A stretch of 64,000 nt of DNA, taken from contig CAJNDS010002254.1 in NCBI GenBank assembly GCA_905221605.1, positions 384,032 through 448,031 on the forward strand, read 5' to 3'. The notes beneath the pieces are model-generated. The model saw only the letters and a program-made list of their open reading frames with translations. It was not told where the DNA came from and searched no databases. The position numbers were made by a program, and so were the translations under genes. Below, piece by piece: positions 1-11,097 of the stretch (position 1 is its first letter; every line of letters starts with the position of its first letter). Origin of the DNA: Symbiodinium natans (lineage: Eukaryota > Sar > Dinophyceae > Suessiales > Symbiodiniaceae).

Positions 1-739
1 TCCCAGGGGGCCCTCCAATGCAGGACCCAACCAGGTGCGCGGACAGCTGGGGTTTAGGGTAATAGAAAAAAATACAGTGACAACTGCTGACTCGGCCTGT
101 GCCTGCCTGGAGGGTAAGCCAGCCTGGAGGCCAGCTCGGTCGCCCGCCTGGGGCTCCCTCGCAGGGTCTCACTGAGCGCTCGACCAGCGCCCGCCTACCC
201 CAAAAGACAAGAGAGTGGGGTGGCAGGCGGGTTTAGGGTTTAGGGTTTAGCGAACTGTGACTACCAAATTGATGTTGTTCGTTTGCATGTTTTTGGCTTG
301 CGCTGTCTTGTGAATATCATGAGATGGAGCGAAGTGGGATAGGCAGTATTCCGGCAACGCCCTCAGTCCGGCTGCAAAAAAAGGGTTTAGGGAGACTGGC
401 CCCCCACTCCCGCCGGTTAGGGTTTAGTCTCCCAACCCCAGACTTCGCCTCGGACAGACCCCTCAATCAAGGTACCTCCCATCCTTTTCGGCCTCCTGGG
501 CTTTGTCTGCTCCATCACCAGCAGCACAGGCGCTAGCGGGGTTCCTTGAGGTCATGCTCGGTATGGTCTTAGGGTAGTACGGCTCAGGTTTTAGGGCTTT
601 CCCGTGCTAGGGCAGACGCCGCCCTGTGGTTTAGCAGACCTGGGGACATCTCGTCCTGAAAGCCTATCCATGACAAGCTCGTCGTGCTGCGCCCAACCCT
701 GAACCGCCGCCCCTCCCAACCCCTCCCCCAAAGAAAACG
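1..739. other. Non-coding, GC-rich, short telomere-like motifs
   Basis: No credible gene is visible. The stretch holds isolated TTTAGGG units (three in a row near 230-250) and C-rich text. Open frames here are short, have no recognisable motif and partly translate telomere-like words. Confidence 0.5.
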
Positions 740-753
740 CCAAAGAAGCAATG
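740..753 (+). repeat. 14-bp direct repeat, left copy
   Basis: CCAAAGAAGCAATG directly precedes the telomere-like array and is repeated exactly at 952-965, directly after it. It looks like a target-site duplication around inserted telomeric DNA. Confidence 0.8.
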
Positions 754-951
754 AACCCTAAACCCTAAACCCTAAACCCTTAACCCTTAACCCTTAACCC
801 TTAACCCTAAACCCTAAACCCTAAACCCTAAACCCTAAACCCTAAACCCTAAACCCTAAACCCTAAACCCTAAACCCTAAACCCTAAACCCTAAACCCTA
901 AAGCCTAAAGCCTAAACCCTAAACCCTAAACCCTAAACCCTAAACCCTAAA
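754..951 (-). repeat. Interstitial telomere-like array, (CCCTAAA)n on plus strand
   Basis: About 28 heptamers. Most are CCCTAAA; four consecutive CCCTTAA variants lie near 776-806, and two units near 901-915 read AAGCCTA. The array ends abruptly on both sides at the 14-bp direct repeats. TTTAGGG is the plant and algal telomere unit; here it is interstitial. Confidence 0.95.
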
Positions 952-965
952 CCAAAGAAGCAATG
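952..965 (+). repeat. 14-bp direct repeat, right copy
   Basis: Exact second copy of CCAAAGAAGCAATG, immediately after the telomere-like array. Confidence 0.8.
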
Positions 966-1932
966 GCCCTGCAGGCCTTCGCCTGCTCTTGGGCACGCAG
1001 TGCGCCTTGCAAAGACAAGGTTCTGCCAGCGGATTCCCCCCAAGCCGCGATTATGAGCTGTAGCTTGGGTTTTAGGGCTGCCGCTTTTCCACGCTGCCTT
1101 CTTCCGGTTCCGACACAGACACCGCTCCAGTGACAGTCTTTGGGTCAGCAAAAAAATCCCCGGCTGTTGTCCCAGGCATTTTTCTTCTCTTCACCTATGC
1201 TTTCCTGTCTAGCGGCAGCTTGGCTAAGCATTTCAGGAAGGCATTGGGGTCGCGCCTCCGAAGGCTCCCCAAGCTGCATGTGCTTCAAGAGGGTGCAGAG
1301 ACTCCCAGACTGTAAGGAGGAGCACACAACACCTATTGCGAGGCCCATATACTCTGCATCGGTAGCCAAATGATCCCAAAGGACTTTGGTTGGCTCACTG
1401 GGTGCATGTGGGGGTGAGATCCTAAGGTGAAGTCGCAGGTTGCCTTTTTACAGCCGATCGAACCTAGGCTAGGCAGGTTCTCGGCCTGTTGTTCAAAACC
1501 GCAAGCCCTTAACCCACAAACTCCGGGATCTTTTTCTAGGAATCGGTTGCAGGGGGTTTCGGCCAGGGGCCAGCCTGGGAACGAAGGGCACCAAGTAGGT
1601 TAGAGCCGACACCATGTAGGGCCCAATTGCAGCTGATTCAGGTTCTGAGCCTTCTTAGGTGAGGCAAATGAGGCTTTAAAGGGTTCAGAGTTTAGGGCCT
1701 GCCGGTCTCTCTCATGGTGAAGCGCGGGCCTCAATCCTGGCAGAAAGCCATTTCCAGGTTCAAAAGGGTTGTACGCTGTTGTCCTGAGAGGAATGGAAAG
1801 CAAGCGGCATCAGACGGGTTTCAACATGTTTCCTGCTGTAAACAGGGATTTTATTTTCATTACCACACTGGCCATGAAGAGTGCCAGGGCCGACCCTGAA
1901 AGCCCAGCAACCTCCTGAAAACAATCCCCAAC
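966..1932. other. Non-coding stretch before the Myb gene
   Basis: No gene recognised. A minus-strand stretch near 1300-1370 contains a TDAEYM motif that recalls a Ty1/copia RNase H end, but nothing else supports a retroelement. No promoter motif could be assigned for the gene that follows. Confidence 0.4.
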
Positions 1933-2361
1933 ATGCCCGCTGGTGGATCGTGGAGCAGCGCCGAAGACACCCGCCTCGCAGCGGCTGTCAAGAAGCACGG
2001 TGACAGGGCCTGGGCCACCGTGGCCAAGGCCGTCGCCGGCGGCCGCACCGCCGCGGCCTGCCAGGGCCGATGGATGACTCATGGCAACCAGAACATTACG
2101 CGCGGCGGGTGGACAGCCAAGGAAGATGCCGCCCTGGTGAAGATGTTTTCGGATCCAAAGACCCCCAGCTGGGCGACACGGGCCATCGCGCTGGGCAAGC
2201 AGTTTCACAACGGTAAGCGTCGCGGTGGCGCGGAGACGTGCGCCCGGTACATGTTGTTGAAGAAGCAGGGGAAGACGTCGGAGAAGAAGCAGGATGCAAA
2301 GAGCAAGAAGAAGGGTGCCAAGAAGACGGCCGCGAAGCCAGCGAAGAAATCGAAGAAGTGA
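1933..2361 (+). CDS. Two-repeat Myb/SANT-like DNA-binding protein with lysine-rich tail
   Basis: This is a 142-residue intronless gene. Residues 5-48 form a Myb/SANT-like unit starting GSWSSAEDTRL, with a second tryptophan in RAWATVA and a third in QGRW. Residues 56-111 form a second unit beginning RGGWTAKEDAAL, with W in PSWATRA and a helix ending CARYMLLKK. From about residue 112 to the end the chain is almost entirely K, A, S and G, like a histone H1 tail or an extended nuclear localisation signal. Paired Myb units bind DNA, so a nuclear DNA-binding or chromatin role is likely; the target is unknown. The ATG is the first in frame (context CCAACATGC) and the stop is TGA. Strong GC3 bias supports real coding. 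It is short for a transcription factor and may be architectural. Confidence 0.8.
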   Translation: MPAGGSWSSAEDTRLAAAVKKHGDRAWATVAKAVAGGRTAAACQGRWMTHGNQNITRGGWTAKEDAALVKMFSDPKTPSWATRAIALGKQFHNGKRRGGAETCARYMLLKKQGKTSEKKQDAKSKKKGAKKTAAKPAKKSKK

Positions 2362-5300
2362 AAAGAGACGTGCGCTGTTCGACCGATTGCACCCCTCTCC
2401 ATCCCTCAGACGATAGCATCCTAAGCCTCGAAACGTGCGAACATACCCCCAAATGCCCCCATCCCCACCCCCTAAAAACCCTCCAAAAACCACAAAACCC
2501 CTCAACCCTAAACCCCAAGCCCCGAACCCTAAACCTAACCTACCCCCCCCCCCAACCCACTCAAAAAGAAGACCCCTCTAACCCTCCCAGCTCCTGAGGG
2601 CTGGTCTTTGGCCTCCTCGTTCTCACAGCGAGTGGCGAGGTTCAGTGGCCACCTGGCTGCGATGGGCCTCGAACCCTATAAACCCCCCCCCCCCAAGCCA
2701 AATCTCGATACCCTGGCATCCTTATACCCTAAACTGCAAAACCCCAAAGCCCTGGACCCCAAACTCCCAAAACCGCAACTGAAACCTCAAAACACACCTA
2801 CAACCCCAAAGACCCCCCCCCCCCGCCCAAAAAAAAAAAAAGGGAACCCGCCAGCCCAGATCAACCCTCGCACGGGCTGTTCGCCGAGGCTCGCCCCTCT
2901 TCTCCTGGTGGTTGCGCTGCTGGGCACGCAGTTGCACGTCACCTTCTGGAGGAGCTGGAGTTTAGGGTCTAGGGTTCTACTAAGCTACCCAAAATATCCG
3001 TTCCAGTTGGAACAAGGACAGGTGCCTGGTGTAGGGACAGAAGCCAGAAAGCCCAGTGAAGGACCACATCTCTAGTGGAAGTACAGAAGTAAGTGTGTTC
3101 TTATAGGGCCGGTTTTCTGGCGGGGTAGCCGCCCGCATTGCGGAAGCTCAAGCACCTGTCCTGCAGCTGTCATAGGGCTTCTGCGGAGCACCCAAAAACT
3201 TTCTACTTGAACCTTCCTTGCGAAGCATAGCCACGCGGAGCAGTTGGCAGCGCCCTGTGCAGCGGATGTGTGTTCGATACCTAGTTTACGTCGCGGCTCC
3301 TGGCCATACCTCCCAAAGAGAATAGACCCTAAAACCGCAAAAAGCCTAAGCCCTGCGACGCCGGGCCGGTTGTTTACAGCGAAATGTTGCTGGCCCCACC
3401 TTGCAGGAGCCGTCAGCATCAGCGATGAAGTGCAAGCTGCCGAAAGAGCGAGTCTATTTTTGCGAAAGCTGCTCGCAGATGCCCGCCCAAAAAGCCCGGA
3501 ACGGCTTGAACCACGCAGTTTTGCATCGGCTCGAACTTTTGGGCGGGCGCCCCTCAGTTGCGAAGAGGTCGAGACGTGCTTTGGGAACCAGGTCGGGATG
3601 AGTGTCACAAGAAGCTGACAAGTTTGGGGTTTAGGGCACTTTCCCCCACCTCCCCTGTGGCTCATGGTCTCATGGTGGGCTTTAGGGTTTAGGGTTAGGC
3701 TGTCGCGCTTCCCTCTGCCCTTTGTGATGAGGGTTTAGGGTTCAGGATTTAGGGTTTAGGGTTTGGGGCTTAGGGTTGAGGGTTTAGGTTTAGGGCTTGG
3801 CCCTCTCAGCTGGTTTTTGGGGTTCGCAGTTCGGAGGGGGAAAACGCGGCGCGCGGGCGCACATAGTCCCTCCCTCCTTAAGTCCCTCCTAGGAAAGCTA
3901 AGTTTGAAGTCCCCGAAGCTCTTCGTAGCTGAACGACCGGCGCCGCCCAGAAGGAGTCTGAAGCCGTAGGGACATGCTCATTCAGCTCGAGAATAATGAG
4001 GACTCATCGGTTTTCCTTGCCCGCGAAAGATGCTCGAAAACCAACCTGAACTGGGCACTATCAAAAAGGGACCACAATTTTTGAGAGCTGTTCACATGTG
4101 TTAAGTGCGGGTGACCAAAAAGTCCTCTTAAAACGAGGCACGGAGGGGCCACTGCTGAGGCTGACTGTAAGGGAAGCTGGGAGGAGGGTTTTGGGTTTAA
4201 TCACGGTTTGGGCTTAGGGCTTAAGGCTTAGGGCTTAGGGTTGAGCGAAGCAGGGGGGGTTTTTGGCATTTGCTACAAGCCACCACACCCCCCCCCTCGC
4301 TGCCAAAGTCATACACGAACACTTCCTCGAATAAACGTTATCGCGACTCTTCCCGTTACGGGGTTCAGGGCGTAGGGTTTAGGAGCATATCGGCCCTGAA
4401 GCAACAGGGGGAATACTGCATACGGCAAGGGTCAACGCAATATCTAGGGGTGGGGATTGGGCGCTTTACCTGGGGTTGGGAATGAGAATGCCGCTTAGTT
4501 TCCGCGTGCAAGTTCTTTGTTAGACTGCAGAGATTGGCAGGCCACTGTTAAGGGGCATGCGCATAAGACTCGATGATGTCTTAGGGGATTTCCCGCTCGC
4601 CTGCATGATGTGCTAGCCCATGGATGTGTGTAGCCTGCTGGTTTGGGTGGGCGTTAAAATTACCGAGTGCTTTTTCAGATGATCTGTGGTGCCACCACTC
4701 AGCAGTAGCGCTCCCGCCTCTCTCGAGCGAATGGCAATAATTCTTCGACAAAGCGGCTGTTGGCAGGACACCAAATGAAGCGCAAGCTCGAACTTAGCCT
4801 AAACCTCCCCCAGTACAGAGCCAATAGGCTATCTTTGCGGTGATCGCGGCAGGTCCCACAGTAGCAGGTCCTACATCAAATGTTCATGTGTTACAGAGGC
4901 GCGTCGTTCCGCTGTGCTACGCTGCCCATGGTGAGCTCATGGCAGTCGCTATTTAGAGCCACATGTGTAATGGTACTCGTACATGGTAGCATGTGTCGAG
5001 CTCACCTGGGTTCGAACGGAGCACGGGCAGACGCAGTTACAAATAGCTAATGCGACGATGTAGGACGCTAGAGTAGCTAACGCTGTAACCTACACTCGCT
5101 TCTGAGGCTCGGAACCCGACTTTCAACAACAAGCGGTTTTATCCAGCCCGCAGTGCTGCCCGCAAGTTTGGGTGCACCTTAGCCAACCTGGTGAACCGTT
5201 AACTTCCTTGAAGGCTTAGACAGCTCTGTTTGCAGCTCCATGGCAGCACGAGGAGGTAAGAGGGGCCCTGGGACCTGCAAACAGCCTGCTCCGAGCATCA

Positions 5301-5440
5301 CGCCAGTGCTCCACGGCAAGATCAACCTACGACCTCGAAGTCCCTTAGCCGCTGTCGGTGAAGGGGGCGGCGGTACAATTCTATAAACAAATACATCAGT
5401 ATTTCAATATGTAAATAAATTACAAAATGTATAAATGAAT
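2362..5440. other. Non-coding, with degenerate telomere-like words and homopolymers
   Basis: The sequence 2480-2860 is C/A-rich with long C and A runs. Degenerate TTTAGGG-like words cluster at 3625-3800 and 4190-4250. Open frames in 2600-3070 and 3070-3660 are made largely of these words and show no domain. No gene is supported. Confidence 0.5.
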
Positions 5441-5445
5441 GAAAT

Positions 5446-5590
5446 AATAATTATATATATATATATGTATACATATACATACATATGATATAGATATTTT
5501 TCTATTTCCGTTTCGGCTATTTCTATTTCTATTTATACTTCTATTTCTCTTTCTATCTCTATTTCTATTTCTACATATACATAGATTTAG
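5446..5590. repeat. AT-rich microsatellite cluster
   Basis: It consists of (AT)n and TATACATA words followed by a run of TTTCTATTTC-like units. It is simple repeat with no coding content. Confidence 0.8.
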
Positions 5591-5980
5591 ATGTAGTTCA
5601 TGAAAAGAAATATACGTCTGTTTCTACGGAGGGTTTCCGACAGAGCAGTACCCTGAAACCAGAGCCTTGGGCCTTGGAACTGTAGCTCCAAAGGAAAGCT
5701 TTGGCTTGAGCTTTGCTAGGCTTAGAGTTTAGGGTTTGCGGGGTTTAAGATTTCCTGAACTTCGCTTTTGGGGATTTTACTGAGGTCTTGGAGATGAATG
5801 TAAATGTCTCGAAAAGTTCCGCCTTGTAACTTTCTCATCGCCCCACTTTTGTGGCAAGTGCCCCTCGTTCCCCCGAGCCACCAACCTTCCGCCTACCTGG
5901 CCCACCTCTTTCTGTATGTATAGATACACATGTGTGTACATGGTCACGCACACTCACACGTACGTGTATGTGCGCATGTG

Positions 5981-6176
5981 TATACATATAAGCATATGTA
6001 TATATATGTATACATATATACATATATACATATATACATATATACATATATATGTATATATGTATATATGTATATATGTATATATGTATATATGTATATA
6101 TGTATATATGTATATATGTATATATGTATATATGTATATATGTATATATGTATATGTGTATATGTGTATATGTGTA
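5981..6176. repeat. (TATGTATA)n microsatellite
   Basis: A near-perfect 8-bp alternating tract (ATATGTAT) about 190 bp long grades into the following GT tract. Every reading frame on both strands is open because the tract lacks stop codons; these are not genes. Confidence 0.9.
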
Positions 6177-6491
<315 letters not shown>

Positions 6492-7484
6492 GTGCGTGTC
6501 TGTGTTTATGCACAGAACAACGAAAAGTAGCAACAAGCAGCAACACCAACAGCAACACACTGCTAGAAATTCTATTGAACAACACACACACATCGCGTTT
6601 CTCGCGCGACTCCCGCACATCCATGCAAGGATTGCACCACATCTGCATGGGTGGCGGATGGCACAGATTGTGCCAGACTGCCCATGGAGGCATTTCTTCC
6701 CACCCACTCTGCCATTCACAAGGGATCATCCAAACCAGTCTGGAGTGCGGGGTCCACGCTGGCATCATCGAGATCCAACAGGATTTGCATCCGCTAACGT
6801 ACTCGAAAAACGACGACCGTTTCGTTTTTGGAAACCCAGATGTCCAAGAACGACGGCCGTTTCAATTCGAATTTCGTGAACCGCGCTTGATTGCCGCTAT
6901 TTCCTTCCAAACGATTATGATTTGAACGTTAAGGCACGGCCTGGCCACGGCGAAACAAGCCCAACATCGTCATTGTGAGCAGCGTGTCAACAGCTCGGCA
7001 TGCGAAAAGCGCCCAGCCAAACTAAAGGAAAGTGGTTTTTTCAATCTTATAGCTGTGTTGAGTCATGTTGGCTATGAGAACTAGTTCTCATTACTATATG
7101 ATTACTACTATTATGCTTACGATGACAATTACTATCACTATTGCTTTTTTCATCCCCAAACTCTTACACTCTAAGCCTTCGAGCCGCAACACAACACTCG
7201 GAAGCCCACGCTGGCTGCGGAATGGCTGATTTTCGGCTCAATTCATGCCAGGAATCCTGCCCTACTGGTTCTTAGTAGGGAATGAGAGGAAGTTAAGTAA
7301 CTTATGTCTTTCTTACATCTTCCCTACTAGGACCAGGAACAATATTCTTCAGCAGTTGCTCCAAGCCCTTTCTCCGCATGAGCCAGAGGCTACGGAGGAA
7401 GGGGAGCAGCTGGAGGGAACCCTGGGCACAAAACCTGGGCTCCCGCAAATTTCATGAAGTTTTCAAGTGCTTCTGCAAAGAAAA

Positions 7485-7591
7485 CTTGGAGCTTCATGGT
7501 ACCTATTAGTGCTCTTTTAGGGCACTTAAGTAAGGGATGGGTTAGAAGTACAGGTTAAAAAATTGGTGAATAAGTACCATGAACCTCCAAG
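7485..7591. mobile_element. Foldback MITE, family A (CTTGGAG...CTCCAAG)
   Basis: A 107-bp element with 23-bp terminal inverted repeats: left CTTGGAGCTTCATGGTAC, right the complement of CTTGGAGGTTCATGGTAC. It has no coding capacity. A half copy of the same terminus lies at 39603-39623 at a candidate exon border. Confidence 0.7.
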
Positions 7592-7930
7592 AGTGGTTCG
7601 AGCTTGGGAGCTCCGGGAAGCCGACCTTCATTGCAGATCCATTGCAAAGGCCGGTGAGGCTTGCCTCGGCCTTTTAGCGGACCTTGAGAGGGTCCCCACA
7701 GGTTTACAGACCTTCAGGCCTTGGCCCTGACAGAGGACAGGCGAAAAGGTTGACGTCGGATGCTGAGGCAGGTGTTTCGTGTTTGTGTTGGGGGCTTCTA
7801 CCGGAGAGGGGTTTCACGCGGAGCTTCTTTTTGGGTGGAGGGGCAGATGCGGGATCCTTTCAGACTCTCTCCGCGCGTCTCCTTGTACTCACCGCCAAGT
7901 TGTGTTTTCGGGGCTGCTCCATGACTTCTC

Positions 7931-8053
7931 GGTAGGCCCTTGGGACATTTTCTCTTTCCCCTTGTCGGGTTGAAGAGGATCATATGCAGCCCTAAGCCCT
8001 AAACCCTAAACCCCTAAAAGGAAAATTTTTGCGCGGTTTTTAAGGGCCATCCT
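7931..8053. mobile_element. Dispersed short element, family D, copy 1
   Basis: It starts GGTAGGCCCTTGGGA and ends AAGGGCCATCCT, so its ends are partly inverted (GGCCCTT/AAGGGCC). A diverged copy lies at 44346-44437. This copy also contains a block of CCCTAAA units that the other lacks. Confidence 0.55.
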
Positions 8054-8162
8054 GGGTTTCAACAAGGCTGCCCGGATCTCGGGACTCGTTGAACCGAGGC
8101 AGGGCGCTGGCAGCTTGCTGTGGACGCCTTGGTGCATTTGGCAGCAAGCAGCGGACTTTCAC

Positions 8163-8289
8163 GGTTTAGGGTTTAGGGTTTAGGGTTTAGGGTTTAGGGT
8201 TCAGGGTTCAGGGTTTAGGGTTTAGGGTTTAGGGTTTAGGGTTTAGGGTTTAGGGTTTAGGGTTTAGGGTTTAGGGTTTAGGGTTTAGG
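8163..8289 (+). repeat. Interstitial telomere-like array (TTTAGGG)n
   Basis: About 18 units, with two TTCAGGG variants in the middle. No direct repeats are visible at its borders. Confidence 0.95.
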
Positions 8290-8779
8290 CGTGGAGCATG
8301 AATTGACATGAACTTCGAGTCTTGACTGATTCTGTGTCATACTCGCATGAGCCAGAATGCAAGCTTTGTGTGGAGGGGGGTTCCATGATTCCAAGAGCCC
8401 CCTTAGGAACGGCTCTGTGTTTCTTAAGCTGAACCCATGACAGTTTGCAACGCGTTGTTTCTTTACGAGCTTGAGGCGCAGACGGAGTCTGGGGTTTAGG
8501 GGTTTTAGGGTTTAGAGTCCTACGGTGCGGCTGAAGGGCCTTTGGCTACTCTGCCCTGCGGTCCAGATGCAAAGGAAAATTTTGGGCTTCAGGGGATAGT
8601 GTGGTGAAAGACACAGCCCAAAGAACGCAGCCTCCAAGCGCTGCTACCGTGCCGGCCTTGTGCGCGTGCCGGCCTTGTGCGAGTGTGAGCGACTAAACAC
8701 GAGTAGAGTCCTTGAGGCTTAGGGGGCCTCCTAAACCTGAACCCTCAGCCCTCAACCCTAATCCACAACCCCTCAACTT

Positions 8780-8873
8780 GGGATGTTCCCCCTTCTACTA
8801 ACAGTCCTTAATAGGGATTCTAGGGAGTACTAGAATCTCTACTACGTAGTGTTAGTATACGGGGGAACATCCC
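8780..8873. mobile_element. Foldback MITE, family B (GGGATGTTCCCCC), complete copy
   Basis: A 94-bp element whose 13-bp ends GGGATGTTCCCCC are perfect inverted repeats, with a second internal palindrome (GATTCTAG/CTAGAATC). It sits within degenerate CCCTAAA-like sequence. Related partial copies begin at 25838 and 29511. Confidence 0.75.
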
Positions 8874-10989
8874 TACCCTCAACCCTAAACCCAGAGCTCC
8901 CAACTCTCCAAGGCTTCCATGCGAAGAAGCGGCGGCGCCGTGACAAACGAGACTGGGTGCCGAAGAGATGCCCTTGAAAAATTCAGGGGGCTTAAAGGCT
9001 TAGCGTATTGAGGGATCAGGGATTAGGGCTTAGGGTTTATAGGGTTTAGGGATCAGGGTTTGGCAGTCAGCAAGTTCGGCTTCAATGAAAGTACCGAAAG
9101 TCAGAGGTGTGTTTAGGGATCCGGGATGAGGGTTTAGGGTTCAGGGGGTCACCGGCTCAGGGGGCCTTCGGGGTTTCCGGCTGGACTTAGCAGCCTCAGG
9201 AGATCCATCTTGGTGCTGTGCTGCGTGCCAGTGGCGAGCTGCTTGGCATGGAGTCTTTCCCAGAACGGCAATCGTTTCCTCAGGCCTGACGATACTCTTA
9301 TGGTTATCAGTACACTACTTGCAATTTTCATTTATATCATTACAATTTGACGGATAAGATTCTTTCTCAGCAGGCAAGCCTGGAAATAAGTAAGAAGCAA
9401 GAATTTCCCGATGTGTAGGTACACACTTCCCGACCTTTCCAGATCTCACCTCTCCAAGAATGCGACCCGCACCCCAGGATCCTAGAAGGGTGACAGAGAC
9501 CCACTTTGCAGATCTCCTGACCCTATTTATGACCTGAAAGTCCTGAAACGTCAAAAAATCTTGTACATAGGTCCTCAGTCCCTATATCCTGCATGTTCGG
9601 AGAACGCAGAACCTTCTCCCGGTGTCGAGACATACTACCCATGTAGCCCCAGCTACGAGACCCAATTTGGTCACCGCTGCAACGGAGGCTGTGTTGTGCA
9701 GAATGGTCCCGAAATCAACTGCCAAACTGCCCCATGGGCGGTTCGACCTCATCCAGGCTTTTTCTTCGAGCTGCAGCCTTTTGACCCCTCTTGTGCCTGC
9801 ATCCTGCCATGTGCCACCCAGGACAAGCCGCTGGCAGATGGCGCTTTCAATGGTTGAGGTCGCTTGCTTATGCTTCAAACGCCCCACACCCCAATCTCAT
9901 ATCTGTCCCGAGAGCGAGTGCCTCCCAAGCATGCACCCGCGATGGTTGGAATGTGTGAGCCGAAGCGTGTGTTCGACCAGTCAGCAGGAAGACCTCGATT
10001 GAGGATGCAACAGTATCTACTTGAGCTTTCTGGTGCCGAAAATGTCTCTCTTTTCTCGTAGTGGTGTCGGTTTGCCCATCAAATTTGTTGCCTGTGGCGA
10101 GGGCTTGGCGGATCTCGCGAGCCAGGCGAACCAGGCTGGACATGGGGGAGGAGTCAGGGTTGAGGACAGCCGCTAAATCCCGAATCCATCAAATTTTCGG
10201 GTGCTTTCGGTTGCCTTGTCTAACATCTGAGGCACCTGTCTTGTTGCGAAATTGAAGCTACACTTCCTTGAGAAGCAGAATTGAACTTCCTCCAAAAATA
10301 GAGGCCCCTGTTTGTGTTCAGGTGTGCTTCAACCTCGTCCTGCAAACAATGGGCCGGGCCTTTGAATGGCAGAGGCAGAGGGAGATCTCCTGCGGCGGTA
10401 GCTGCTGCAATGCGACTTAGAGGGCCCAGTACCATAGAGGTCCTGAACCAAAAACGAAGAATCAAAAGGACCAGGATGGTAGTCTTCGTACATCTTTCAG
10501 GGCTTAGGGCTCACTTGCAAGAGTTTACCGTCATCCCGATTCCTGGCTGCTGGGTGATTTGACTGGTTTGGCCCTTGCCGAAACGAGTTTGGTGCTAGGC
10601 AGTGCGAGTTTGGACCAGGACTCTGCAGCTGTTGGCCAGCACGCTACACATGCCGCTCCCCGGGTCAGCAAGTTTCAGATCTTCGGCACCGTGTGCAGAG
10701 GGCCTAGGATTCAGGACCTCGGAGTTGGCAGGCCTGGAGGTCCTATAAAAAGACGAGGCCTGAGCAGAAGAAGTCCCGATTGTCCCTTGAAGCTTGAACG
10801 CCCGAACGTCGTTGCAAGAAACCTGGCACGGCCCATCGTACCACCACCTCCACTCTCAATCCCTCCTCCCTAAACCCTAAAACGCAGTGAGAACCTTCCG
10901 ACCGAGTCCTTGCCTGCCTTGTGCGAGTGCGAGAGCCGAAACCCTAAAACGCCCCAATCTTGACCCGTCAACCCTGAAAACCCTCTCAG
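8874..10989. other. Mostly non-coding; possible PPR trace
   Basis: No intact gene is seen. An open frame over 9622-10002 contains a short SRWQMALSMVE-like segment near 9830-9856 that resembles the second helix of a PPR unit. The rest is featureless. Confidence 0.3.
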
Positions 10990-11097
10990 CCCCGAGGCTT
11001 CTTCCCGACGCCATCGGCGTCAACGCGGCCCTGGGCGCCTGGCGCCGGGGCCTCGCCTGGGGCGCCGCTGCGCGGCTCTTCCTGGAGGGCGCCGGGT
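10990..11097 (+). CDS. Candidate PPR exon
   Basis: After CTCTCAG (a plausible 3' splice site) the frame encodes one PPR-like unit containing LLPDAIGVNAALGAW followed by AAARLFLE. The PD..xxNAALxxW...A..L pattern matches the PPR helix-turn-helix used for RNA binding in organelles. Very high GC and strong third-position G/C bias support coding. No start codon belongs to it, so it is an exon or remnant. It lies about 0.9 kb upstream of the OPR-like gene on the same strand and could be an upstream exon or a separate decayed gene. Confidence 0.45.

Noticed and set aside
1145-1373. Possible Ty1/copia RNase H end (TDAEYMGL on the minus strand)
   Set aside because: Only one short motif matches; no adjoining reverse transcriptase, integrase or LTR could be seen.
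1810-2518. 231- and 140-codon minus-strand frames opposite the Myb gene
   Set aside because: They are antisense shadows of a GC-rich gene; the plus-strand frame has clear Myb motifs.
2238-3075. P/N/K-rich frames with NPKPRTLNP-like words
   Set aside because: They translate C-rich and CCCTAAA-like repeats; not protein-like otherwise.
4985-5020. tRNA-like T-loop (GGTTCGAAC)
   Set aside because: The T-stem does not pair and no acceptor or anticodon stems could be formed. Similar GTTCGA words near 31687 and 49724 fail the same test.
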